From Aegilops tauschii subsp. strangulata (Eukaryota; Streptophyta; Magnoliopsida; Poales; Poaceae), in assembly GCF_002575655.3 (NCBI RefSeq), contig NC_053037.3:144533207-144597206 (forward strand): 64,000 nt of DNA, read 5' to 3'. The translations under genes were made by a program, and so were the position numbers. Of the stretch, positions 45,041 to 53,526 are shown one piece after another. The notes under the pieces were generated by a model. The model was not told the origin of the DNA, made no database searches, and saw only the letters and a list, made by a program, of their open reading frames with translations. Position 1 is the first letter of the stretch; each line of letters starts with the position of its first letter.

Positions 45041-45806
45041 CTACACCACTAGCGCGGCACTGACCACTTGATTCGTTGCCGCTAGATATAGCAGCAATGG
45101 CTCTTGCGGTTTAGGCGCAACTAGTATTGGCGTAGAGGAGAGGTACCTCTTCAAATCCTGCAGTGTTGCCTTGGCCTCCGGGGTCCATTTCATGGGCCCT
45201 GCCGTCTTCAAAATCTTGAAGAAGGGGAGGGCGCGCTCAACAGATTTGGAGATGAACCTACTTAACGCAGCAACACAGCCAGCAAGCCGACGCACATCTT
45301 TGACCTGCCTTGGCACTTCAATCTGCTCAATTGCCTTGATCTTGTCGGGGTTTTCTTCGATCCCACGCTGAGACACAAAGAACCCGAGAAGTTTGCCGGA
45401 TGGAACACCGAACACACACTTCTCAGGGTTGAGCTTGAGATTGATCTTGCGCAAATTTGCAAATGTTTCTTCCAAATCTTGCACAAGTGTTGCCCTGTCC
45501 TTAGTTTTGAGCACTATCTCATCCATGTAAGCCTCCATATTTCTATGGAGCTGGGGCTTAAAACCAATCTGAACTGCTCTTGCAAATGTCGAACTAGCAC
45601 TTTTCAACCAGAAAGGCATTCGTATAAAACAATACGTACCACATGGGGTGATAAAGGCGGTCTTCTCTTCATCTTCCTTCGTCATAAAGATTTGGTGGTA
45701 TCCTGAATAGGCGTCAAGGAACGACAACAGGTCGCACTTGGCAGTAGAGTCCACTATCTTGTCAATGCGTGGCAAAGGGAAAGGATCCTTCGGGCAGGCT
45801 TTATTG
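45041..45806 (-). pseudogene. Reverse transcriptase of element C, truncated
   Basis: Starts within the LNKACP block (NKACPKDPFPLPRIDKIVDS), then FLDAYSGYHQIFM and AYMDEIVLKTKDR where AYVDDIV is expected, so the second catalytic Asp is Glu. It continues through NPEKCVFGVPSGKLLGF and ALSRFISKSVERALPFF. The frame is cut at 45807 by the LTR of element B, and the N-terminal half of RT is missing from the window. Confidence 0.83.
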
Positions 45807-46724
45807 TGTCGGATGTGGGTTTCCGGCAAAACCCTCAAGGTTTGAACTCTGGGGTGCGCGCGAAGTTCTTTCCCTCCTACCGATCTACGCCCTAGCTCGC
45901 TAAGATCTTGCGGACGAACTCAACCAACTAGCAACACAGCAAGACACGAGATTTATACTGGTTCGGGCCACCGTTGTGGTGTAATACCCTACTCCAGTGT
46001 GTGGTGGTGGATTGCCTCTTGGGCTGATGATGAACAGTACAAGGGGAAGAACAACCTCCTGAGGTTGAGGTGTTCTTGTGCTCGGCTAACTTGTGTGGGT
46101 GAGATGCCTCTCAATCAGCTCTGGATGAGATGCCTCTACTTTGGTGGCTAGTTCTACTTATATAGGCCCTGGTCCTCTCCCCAAATGTTGAGCGGGAAGG
46201 GAGCTAACAATGGCGGGCCAATTTGAAAGGGGACAGCTAGTACAAGCTATCCTGACAAAAGTGGTCTTCGCGTGCAAAAGGCTCTAGTGGTGACGCCGTC
46301 TTGGGCTCCATGGTGACCTCCGTCTTGCCGTCCTGCTGGTCTTGGTCTCGTTGCACCGATATGGAAACCTTTGCCTGATGCCTTGGTACTCCGCGCCTGC
46401 GCCTGCCTCCTTAGCACCAAAGAGGAAACAAGGACGCTACGTGCGCTGGCGCCCGCCTGGCGGCCGCCTAGCGTCGATCGTCATGGCTCACGTCACGAGA
46501 GCCTCGCGAGGTTTGCCCCGCCTTGATATCTCCGCTCCTCGCGAGGCAGTCTGGTGAGGCCGCTCCTGAGGAGGTCTTGTGTCGTCCACATCGGGAGGCT
46601 TGGCCCCTCGCGAGGGTCTTGAATGCTTTGTCGATGAAGATGGGCCGTACAGGCCTGCTCGCATAGCCACGCCATGGGCCGCAGGCAGGCAAGTCTGGGG
46701 ACCCTCATTCCCAGAACGCCGACA
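45807..46724 (-). mobile_element. 3' LTR of element B
   Basis: 918 bp, TGTCGGATGTGGG to AACGCCGACA. The inner edge is followed by aggccccgggccc, a polypurine tract on the minus strand. The palindrome CCTCGCGAGG occurs at 46502-46511, 46537-46546 and 46606-46615. Compared with the partial 5' LTR it has an extra 30 bp at 45866-45895. Confidence 0.9.
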
Positions 46725-46965
46725 GTAGGCCCCGGGCCCAAGGTGCACTCGGGCTTGGCGTCGAGGCGAAGCCAAAGGTCAAGTACGGAGCACCGCGGGC
46801 CCCAGAAGCCTGCGGCCTCGGTCGACGCGTGGCGGTTGATTGGACGTGGGCGTCTCAACTTCCCCATGCTGCCTCGGCAACTGCTTGATTTGACAAGTCC
46901 CTGCGACATGCAAGGGGAATCATCATTACCTGCGATCGTGGGGGCGCCGGTTGGCCTTCTTCCGC

Positions 46966-46972
46966 CATAAAT
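46966..46972 (+). promoter_or_regulatory. TATA-like box of the antisense ORF in element B
   Basis: CATAAAT in cttccgccataaatgggg, about 85 nt before the ATG at 47052. It is at the position of the TATAAAA box in element C with the first T changed to C. Confidence 0.4.
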
Positions 46973-47051
46973 GGGGAGGGGGGCGGAGCCCCCGTCGCCC
47001 ATCTCTTCTTGGTTCATTTGCTCCTTCCTCCTTGCTCCACCGCTAGCAGCA

Positions 47052-47840
47052 ATGGCGCCGTCGAAGAGGTTCTCCGCCGCGGAGAAAGGCAAGGCCCCTC
47101 GGGAGGGACCTGGCTCCCCGGCACCCAAGCGAGGACGTGGCCGTCCCCGCATGCATGCCGTGACCCCCACCGTGGCTCCCGGCTCTCAGGGTGGCGCCGC
47201 AGCGCGCGCCAGGAGTCGCCCTGGTCGCAGTAGTCCTGTCGACGAGAGGAGGCGCGTCGTGGTTGCGCGGCCTCCCTGACCGTGGTTCCACACATCAGAG
47301 GTGCTGCCGGAGTTCGTTGTCTGGTCGGAGGATCCGGCCGGCAGCTGGCTCCAGCTCCCCCGCTTCTTCGCCGACGAGCTGCCGGCCTCCGGTCCTGGCG
47401 GGCTCTGGCTGCAGGCAGACGGTTGCTGCAGCCGGGCTTCTTGGGTCGCGGTCGAGGTCTCCGTCGAGGGCAACATTGCTCTGGCCCGTGGCTGGCAGAC
47501 ATTCGCCCGCGTGCGCGGCCTGGGCAGGCGGTGCACCCTCCACTTCAAGTTCGACAGCGACGCGACCCTCTTCGTGAGGGTGTTCAGGGAAGACGGTCGC
47601 TGCGCCGGATGCTCCCCCGAGGTGAACGACGGCGAGGAGGTGTTCGGCCTTGGCGATGGTCGAGGCCAGGAGAGCGAATCCGCCGGCCGTGTCTCGTCTG
47701 GCTATGGTGGCTCCTCCCTTGGTGACAGCTCCAGCAGCGGCGGCCTTGATCAGCCGCCACACCGCCACGCCCGCTTTGAGGGTGGTAGCGGGTCGTCTCG
47801 CCGCCGCGCATCGGTGAAGCGCGAGGAGGGGTCCGGCTAG
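47052..47840 (+). pseudogene. Antisense AT-hook/B3-like ORF of element B
   Basis: A 262-codon frame broken by one TGA (47277-47279), with no frameshift. The N-terminus MAPSKRFSAAEKGKAPREG is basic and is followed by PKRGRGRPRM, a clear AT-hook. After the stop comes a B3-like domain: LPEFVVW, GSWLQLPRFFADEL, GGLWLQADG, WVAVEVSVEG, GWQTFARVRGLG and LFVRVFREDGRCAG. The tail is rich in Ser and Gly and ends SSRRRASVKREEGSG. The order AT-hook, B3, low-complexity tail is the same as in element C. It sits between the 3' LTR and the end of pol, on the opposite strand. DNA binding is inferred; what it serves is unknown. Confidence 0.76.
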
Positions 47841-48671
47841 AACCGGGACATCGCCAAGGCCCTGCCCTCGTCAGCTGCTGCAGGGGCGAGCGCCGCTTTT
47901 GTTATGTTTCCCTTTTTCTTCCTGCATCAAAGTGAAACCAGCATGGGCCCGGAGGGGCATGTATCGAACCATAACCTTCTACGCTTGTTGTTTCAGTGTT
48001 GTGTGGCTATTTTGCGCAAAGATAACTTAGCCTGGTGCATTCGGGGCGCCCTCCTCCTTATGAGGCATTTGCCTCCTTGTGTCCATCTTGACCTTGTGAT
48101 CTGCGATTGCTTAGGAACTGCAAAAATTCGTTGGGGAGTTTGCCAGTAGATTCGTCGTCCGCCCAAGCTTTGACCCGGCGCTTTGTATCGCGGTACCCGT
48201 GAGGCACGGATTGGGAGAGATGCGCCAGCTTTCGGGCTCGAACGAGGGTGGCTCGCGAGAAGGCAGAGAGAAGAAAAACGCTCATGAGGGCACCTACCTA
48301 GCCAGGTATGCGAGAGAGAGAACACGAGTGAACCAGAGACGGAAAATGCGGTAAGAAGCAAGGGAATCGAATCAGCTGGGAATACCAGAAGCAAACTTCA
48401 ATTAAGGAAAAGCGAACCAACTACGGAAAGCAAATGAAAAGCTGCGTCTGGCACCTAATCTAGTCTTCAAGTCTTCTCACCAGCGCGGAGCTAAGTGCTG
48501 CCACTAGGCGTGGGAGGGAGCCCCAGGGCCTGAGGCCGGCGCTCCTGAGACTCCGGGGCGTGTACAGCCCCACTCATTATTACGTGAGAGTATCACGGGC
48601 GGCGATTCTTCACAGGCACCGGGCCTTCTTCACAGGCTCTAGGCCTTTCTTCACAGGCTCTGGGCCTTGCT
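47841..48671. other. Spacer between convergent genes of element B
   Basis: No convincing gene. It contains a tandem repeat of about 21 bp, three copies of cttcttcacaggctctgggcc, at 48605-48668, right before the end of pol. Confidence 0.55.
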
Positions 48672-49900
48672 TCATGGGTAGAACTTCCGGAGGTGCTGGA
48701 TATTCCAGGTGTTCTCGATGGGTACCCCGTCTTGGGTCTCCAGGTGCACGGTGCCAGGCCTGGAGATGTGGACGACCTTGAACGGACCCTCCCACATGGG
48801 TGAAAGCTTATGCAGCCCTTCCTTGGAGAGGACCCACCTCAGGACGAGGTCACCCGTCTCGGCGTCCTGGAGCGGATGTTGTGGCAATGGTATCGCCGCA
48901 GCGCTTGCTGGTACCTTGCCGCCCTCAGTGCAGCTTTGCGACGACGTTCCTCCCCCAGCACGAGGTCCATCCCTCGCGTGGCGTCCTGCTGCGTTTTATC
49001 GAACGCCAGGACCCGTGCGGAGCGATGCTTGACCTCGTGAGGGAGGACCGCTTCAGCTCCGTAGACGAGGAAGAATGGGGTCTCGCCCGTTGGCTTGGTG
49101 TCGGTGGTGCGGATGGACCACAGCAAGGACTGGAGCTCGTCGTGCCAGCCCCTGCCACAGGCCTTGAGCTTCTTCTTGAAGGTCCTGGTCTTAAGGCACC
49201 TCAGGACCTCCGCGTTGGCGCGTTCGGCCTGACCATTGCTCCTGGGGTGCGCCACCGAAGCATAGCAAATCTGCATTCCAAGGTTAGCACAGTAGGTTTT
49301 GAAGAGGTTACTGGTGAACTGCGAACCGTTATCGGTGATGATGCAGTTGGGGACTCCGAATCGGCTAACGATGCCCCTGATGAACTTGACCGTGGACCCG
49401 GCTGGGATAGTGCGAACAGCTTCTACTTCCGCCCATTTGGTGAACTTGTCGATGGCGACGTACAGGTAGCGGTAGCCCCCTGGCGCCCGAGGGAAGGGGC
49501 CCAAGATATCCAGTCCCCAGACTGCGAACGACCACGTGAGTGGTATGGTTTGGAGGCCCTGTGCTGGCTGATGTATCTGCTTGGCGTGGAACTGGCAAGC
49601 TTCACAGGACTTCACCAGCCGGCTGTGTCGTTAAGCGTCGTGGGCTAGTAGAATCCACTGTGGAACACCTTGCCGACGAGAATTCGTGACGACGAGTGGT
49701 GTCCGCAGTCCCCACCATGTATGTCAACCAGCAACTCCTTTCCTTGGTCACTGGAAATGCAGTGCAGCGAAACATCATTCGGTCGCTTTCTGTACAACTC
49801 ACCGTCCTGGATACAGTATGTCGTGGCTTGCCGGGCCACACGCTCTGCGTCCTCTTCCTTCTCCGGCAACATCCCTTGCATCAGGTACTCCTTGAATTCC
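48672..49900 (-). pseudogene. Integrase of element B
   Basis: The zinc-binding part reads HGGDCGHHSSSR and CEACQFHAKQIHQPAQG, with a TAG near 49648 where Trp is usual (FHSGFY then stop). The core reads WGLDILGPFP, IITDNGSQF and NGQAERANAEV, so Asp, Asp and Glu of the catalytic triad are present. A frameshift near 48870 separates the core from the C-terminal part (DLVLRWVLSKEGLHKLSP, then TWNIQHLRKFYP and the stop at 48672). Confidence 0.86.
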
Positions 49901-51017
49901 TTGGTCCAGCATTCCTCTTGGGGCTCGAGCGCCAAGAGCAGACGAGCTCCTGAAGCGGGCCACAGGCTGGGGCTCCCGTGGCAGGTGGTTGTGGGAGCTC
50001 CTCCCGAGGCTGAACTACGCTTGAAAGCGCTGGCGTCACCGATGGCTTGAAGAGCCATTCCTCGAAGATGCCAGGCTCCTGGGGCTGCCGCTTTGACGCC
50101 CTCCTGGCGATGTCATCGGCTTCCTTGTTGGTGCCCCGGGGCACATGCTGCACCTCCAGTCCCATAAACTGTTTTTCCATCTTACGCACTTCTGTGAGGT
50201 AAGCCTCCATGTGCTCGTCCTTCGGCTCGTACACCTTGTTGGAGAAGTTGACGAGGAGTTGTGAGTCGCCCCTAACGACAAGGCGCTTCACCCCCAGGGC
50301 TGCTGCGGCCTTCAGGCCAGCAATGAGGCCCTCATATTCTGTGATGTTGTTGGAGACCTTCTCGCCCTGCTGAAAGCAGAGCTGCACGGCGTAGTAGAGC
50401 TTGTCCTGAGTGGGCGAGATGAGTACCGCCCCAGCCCCCGCGCCCTGATGCGCGAAGGCGCCGTCGAAATACATGACCCAACCATCCGGCGCCTCGCTTC
50501 CCGGCGAGGTGGACCGGTCTTCGCCTACTTCAAGTGTTGGGGCATCAGCACATTCTGCCACGAAATCAGCAAGCGCGGCTCCCTTGATGACCCGGGTAGT
50601 GCTGAACTCCAACTGGAATGCTTGCAGCTCGATGTTCCATTCAGCGACCCTTCCAGCAGAGTTCGGGCTCCTGAGCACTCTCTCCAACGGGTAGGCTGAG
50701 ACGACCTTGATGGGGTGGCCCTGGAAGTAGTGCCGCAGCTTGCGCGAGGCCACCAAGAGCGCGAGCAGGAGCTTTTGAGGCATGGGATATCGTGCCCTTG
50801 TGTCCCGCAACACCGTGCTGCCGAAATATACCGGGTGCTCGACGAGGGCTGGCGCGCTGGTGAGGCTTGTCTCTTGCAGGGGCCCGGACGTCTCCTGAGG
50901 TGGTGAAACTCCTGGTGCCTGGTTGCTTGCAGGGGTCTCCGTGACGTCGTCCTGGCGAGCTTGGTCTTCTGTTGACGTCGCTGCGACCTCCGTGGCGCCT
51001 TCCTGATCTTGCGTCAT
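49881..51017 (-). CDS. Dual RNase H region of element B
   Basis: An open frame of 378 codons. It holds the end of the Gypsy-type RNase H (PVYFGSTVLRDTRARYPMPQ, ASRKLRHYFQGH) and a whole archaeal-type RNase H: MYFDGAFAHQGAGAG, NITEYEGLIAGL, VVRGDSQLLVNFSNKVY and GTNKEADDIARRASKR, with all acidic positions in place. It is linked to the RT frame by a break near 51015 and to integrase by a shift near 49900. It is one of the few uninterrupted enzyme domains in the window. Confidence 0.82.
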   Translation of the reverse strand: MTQDQEGATEVAATSTEDQARQDDVTETPASNQAPGVSPPQETSGPLQETSLTSAPALVEHPVYFGSTVLRDTRARYPMPQKLLLALLVASRKLRHYFQGHPIKVVSAYPLERVLRSPNSAGRVAEWNIELQAFQLEFSTTRVIKGAALADFVAECADAPTLEVGEDRSTSPGSEAPDGWVMYFDGAFAHQGAGAGAVLISPTQDKLYYAVQLCFQQGEKVSNNITEYEGLIAGLKAAAALGVKRLVVRGDSQLLVNFSNKVYEPKDEHMEAYLTEVRKMEKQFMGLEVQHVPRGTNKEADDIARRASKRQPQEPGIFEEWLFKPSVTPALSSVVQPREELPQPPATGAPACGPLQELVCSWRSSPKRNAGPRNSRST

Positions 51018-52021
51018 TTCAGCTGTAGCTTGCGCAGCGCGCCCTTGGCTTGATGCTCCTCCCGAACCGCCACCAGTGCTGCGCTGGCAGAGTACGGGGT
51101 AGCGGCCAGGTAGATCACCAGGGGCTCGAGAGGCCGTGGCGACACCATCACCGGTGGGCTAGTCAAGTATCTCTTGAGGTCTTGGAAGGCTTGGTCGGCC
51201 TCCGGGGTCCACTCAAACGGGCCTTTCTTCTTCATTAGTTTGAAGAAGGGCAAGGCGCGTTCTCCTAGCGTGGAGATGAAGCGTCCCAACGCAGTCACCC
51301 GTCCGGCCAGCTTCTGCATCTCTCTGAGGGTCTGCGGTGGGCTCATGTCCTGAATGGCCTTGATATTCTCCGGGTTCGCCTTGATCCCTCTGTGGGACAC
51401 GAGGAATCCCAGCAACTTGCCGGAAGGGAGACCGAACACGCACTTATCAAGCCGCAAGTTCACCTGGCGCAGGCTCTCGAAGGTTTCTTCCAGGTCTTGG
51501 ATCAGGGTCCTTGCCTCCCGAGATTTCACCACGATGTCGTCGACGTAGGCCTCTATGTTTCTCCCGAGCTGTCGCCCTAGGGCGATGTGCATCAGCCGCT
51601 GGAAGGTCGCGCCCACGTTGCGCAGCCCGAAGGGCATGCAGGTGTAGCAGTACACCCCACACGGGGTCAGGAAGGCTGTCTTCTCTACATCTTCCACCGC
51701 CATCTTGATCTGGTGATACCCTGAGAACGCATCCAAGAAGCACAGCAAGTCGCACTCGGCGGTGGAGTCGACGATCTGGTCGATGCGTGGGAGGGGGAAT
51801 GGGTCTTGCGGGCACGCCTTGTTGAGGTTGGTGAAGTCGACGCACATTCGTTCCTTCCCGCCTTTCTCAGGCACTATGACGGGGTTCGCCAGCCATGTGG
51901 GGTACCGAACCTCGCAATGGTACCCACGGCCTCCAACTTGCGGGTCTCTTGGACGATGAAGGCTTGCTTCTCCGTGGATTGCTGTCTCGCCCGTTGCTTG
52001 ACAGGGCGCGCGTTGGGGCAC
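51014..52021 (-). pseudogene. Reverse transcriptase of element B
   Basis: Reads MCVDFTNLNKACPQDPFPLP, FLDAFSGYHQIKM, MPFGLRNVGATFQRL and AYVDDIVVKS, so the catalytic box is intact. Two residues are missing in the LRLNPEKCVFG segment (here LRLDKCVFG). The thumb and start of RNase H follow (KLAGRVTALGRFISTLGERA). A shift near 51900 separates it from the protease/RT N-terminal frame. A stop near 51014 ends it. Confidence 0.85.
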
Positions 52022-52800
52022 ACCCTCAAGTGATGCTTAATCACCTCTCTCGGAACTCCCACCAGCTGATTGGGCTCCCACGCGAATATATCCTTGTTTG
52101 CGCGCAAGAACTTCACCAACGCCTCCTCTTGGATGGAATTGAGTCCGGCACCTATGGTGAAGGTGGCTCCTGAGGACCCATCCTCGTCGATCGGCACATG
52201 CTTGGTTTCCGCCTTGTCTTGGGTGAACAGCTTCTTCTTCTTGGTAGGTGCGGCCTCCTTGGCCTCGAGGGTCCCGACGTCGGTGGGCTGCGCCGCCGCT
52301 GCGGTCTTGAAGGCAAGCTTGAGTGCTGTCACGGCCTCCTTGGTGTCCCCCTTGATGGTGAGGACTCCTTTGCTTCCAGGTATCTTCAGGAGGTTATAGG
52401 CCGGATGAGTCGCTCCCATGAACTGGGCCAGAGCTGGGTACCCAAGGATGGCGTTGTACGGGAGGCCGATGTGGGCGACGTCGAAGTCGACCAACTCGGT
52501 GCGGTAGTTGTCACACATGCGGAAGGTGACGGGGAGGCGGATCTGCCCCAGGGAGTGGGCAGCGCCGCCACCAACCCCTAAGAAAGGCTTGCTGAGGCTG
52601 AGCCGCTCGGGCGGCACGTGAAGGAGGCCGAAGGTTTCCATGGAAAGCAAATTGAGGCCAGCGCCGCCGTCGATGAGGGTCTTGGTGACGGCCACGTGGC
52701 AGATGGTGGGCGTGCAGAGCATCGGGAGCATGCCCGAGCCGGCGGTGGAGTCAGAGTGGTCCTCTGAGCCGAAGGTGAGGTCGGTCTCTGGCGCAGCCCA
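51874..52800 (-). pseudogene. Protease and RT N-terminus of element B
   Basis: Protease: FGSEDHSDSTAGSGMLPM, then TKTLIDGGAGLNLLS with the DGGA active-site loop usual in Tat elements, and LPYNAILGYPALAQF. It is followed by a linker and the RT approach region (EEALVKFLRANKDIFAWEPN, REVIKHHLRV). The frame ends where the RT frame takes over near 51900. Confidence 0.82.
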
Positions 52801-53255
52801 ACCCGGCAGAGCCCCGGGCGCTTGGAAGCGGCACCAATCTGGCGGAGGAATGGCTTGATGTGGCGATCTGAAGGCGGCACTTGGGAGCCGCCCAGCAGGG
52901 CCGCAACTGCATGGTGCGCCGGTACCGCGTAGCGAGCGGTGAAGAGGTCGCTGAGTTCCTCCTAGGAAGCCAAAGTGGATCCGGGGAGATTGAGCAGCCA
53001 GGCGCGTGGCTGGCCGGCGAGGGCCATGGGGAGCCAGTTGGCCATGACCTTGTCGTCGCCCCCGGCCTCGAGGACGGCCTCCTCGTAGGCTATCAGGAAA
53101 GCCGTCAGGTCCTCCGCACCGTCATAGCGCGGCGGCATCTATGGCTTGAACTTGGTTGGCCATCGCACGCGCCGCAAGGCGGGGGCCAGGGCTCGGAGCC
53201 CCCTGGCCTCGTCGTCGAAGCTGGCTGTCGGAGTCGACGGCGGGGCGTTGGCCAT
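52801..53255 (-). pseudogene. Shortened gag of element B
   Basis: Starts MANAPPSTPTASFDDEARG. After RWPTKFKP there is a TAG, then MPPRYDGAEDLTAFLIAYEE and DKVMANWLPMALAGQPRAW, a second stop before EELSDLFTARYAV, and FLRQIGAASKRPG. It then runs straight into the protease region. Compared with the gag of element A, the later half of the gag domain and any zinc knuckle are missing, so there is an internal deletion at about 52790-52810. Confidence 0.75.
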
Positions 53256-53296
53256 GAGGGCAAAGCGCAGATCGACTGGAGAGAAGCTACGGCGCA

Positions 53297-53314
53297 CCCC
53301 TAGCTGGCGCGCCA
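53297..53314 (-). other. Primer binding site of element B
   Basis: On the minus strand TGGCGCGCCAGCTAGGGG, two bases inside the LTR end. It is one base different from that of element A. Confidence 0.75.
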
Positions 53315-53316
53315 CA

Positions 53317-53525
53317 TGTCGGATGTGGGGTTCCGGCAAAACCCTCAAGGTTCGAACTCTGGGGTGCGCGCGAAGCTCGCTAAGATCTTGCGGACGAAAT
53401 CAACCAACTAGCAACACAGCAAGACACGAGATTTATACTGGTTCAGGCCACCGTTGTGGTGTAATACCCTACTCTAGTGTGTGGTGGTAGATTGCCTCTT
53501 GGGCTGATGATGAACAGTACAAGGG
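53317..53525 (-). mobile_element. 5' LTR of element B, truncated
   Basis: The first 209 bp, in genome direction, of the LTR at 45807-46724, with about six substitutions and a missing 30-bp segment. It breaks off after gtacaaggggaa, where element F sequence begins. Confidence 0.88.
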
Positions 53526-53526
53526 G

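Larger units (their letters stand above)
29592..45806 (-). mobile_element. Element C: Tat-lineage Gypsy retrotransposon
   Basis: Minus-strand element with 3' LTR at the left (split by the CACTA element), an antisense B3-like ORF, integrase, dual RNase H and RT. It was inserted into element D at 29591/29592; the presumed target bases are CCCGC (29587-29591), not checkable because the far end is outside the window. Its RT is cut at 45807 by the LTR of element B, so protease, gag and 5' LTR are not seen. All coding parts are broken. Confidence 0.82.
45807..53525 (-). mobile_element. Element B: Tat-lineage Gypsy retrotransposon
   Basis: 3' LTR at the left (45807-46724), then an antisense B3-like ORF, integrase, dual RNase H, RT, protease, a shortened gag, primer site and a truncated 5' LTR (53317-53525). 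It was inserted into the RT of element C with target bases TATTG (45802-45806). The right LTR is cut off and joined to element F, so the second target copy is lost. The family is the same as element A. The coding parts are among the better preserved here but still carry stops and shifts. Confidence 0.88.

Noticed and set aside
46485..47170. Minus-strand 225-codon frame across the 3' LTR edge of element B
   Set aside because: It crosses the LTR boundary and overlaps the antisense ORF; it has no domain and is a shadow frame in GC-rich DNA.
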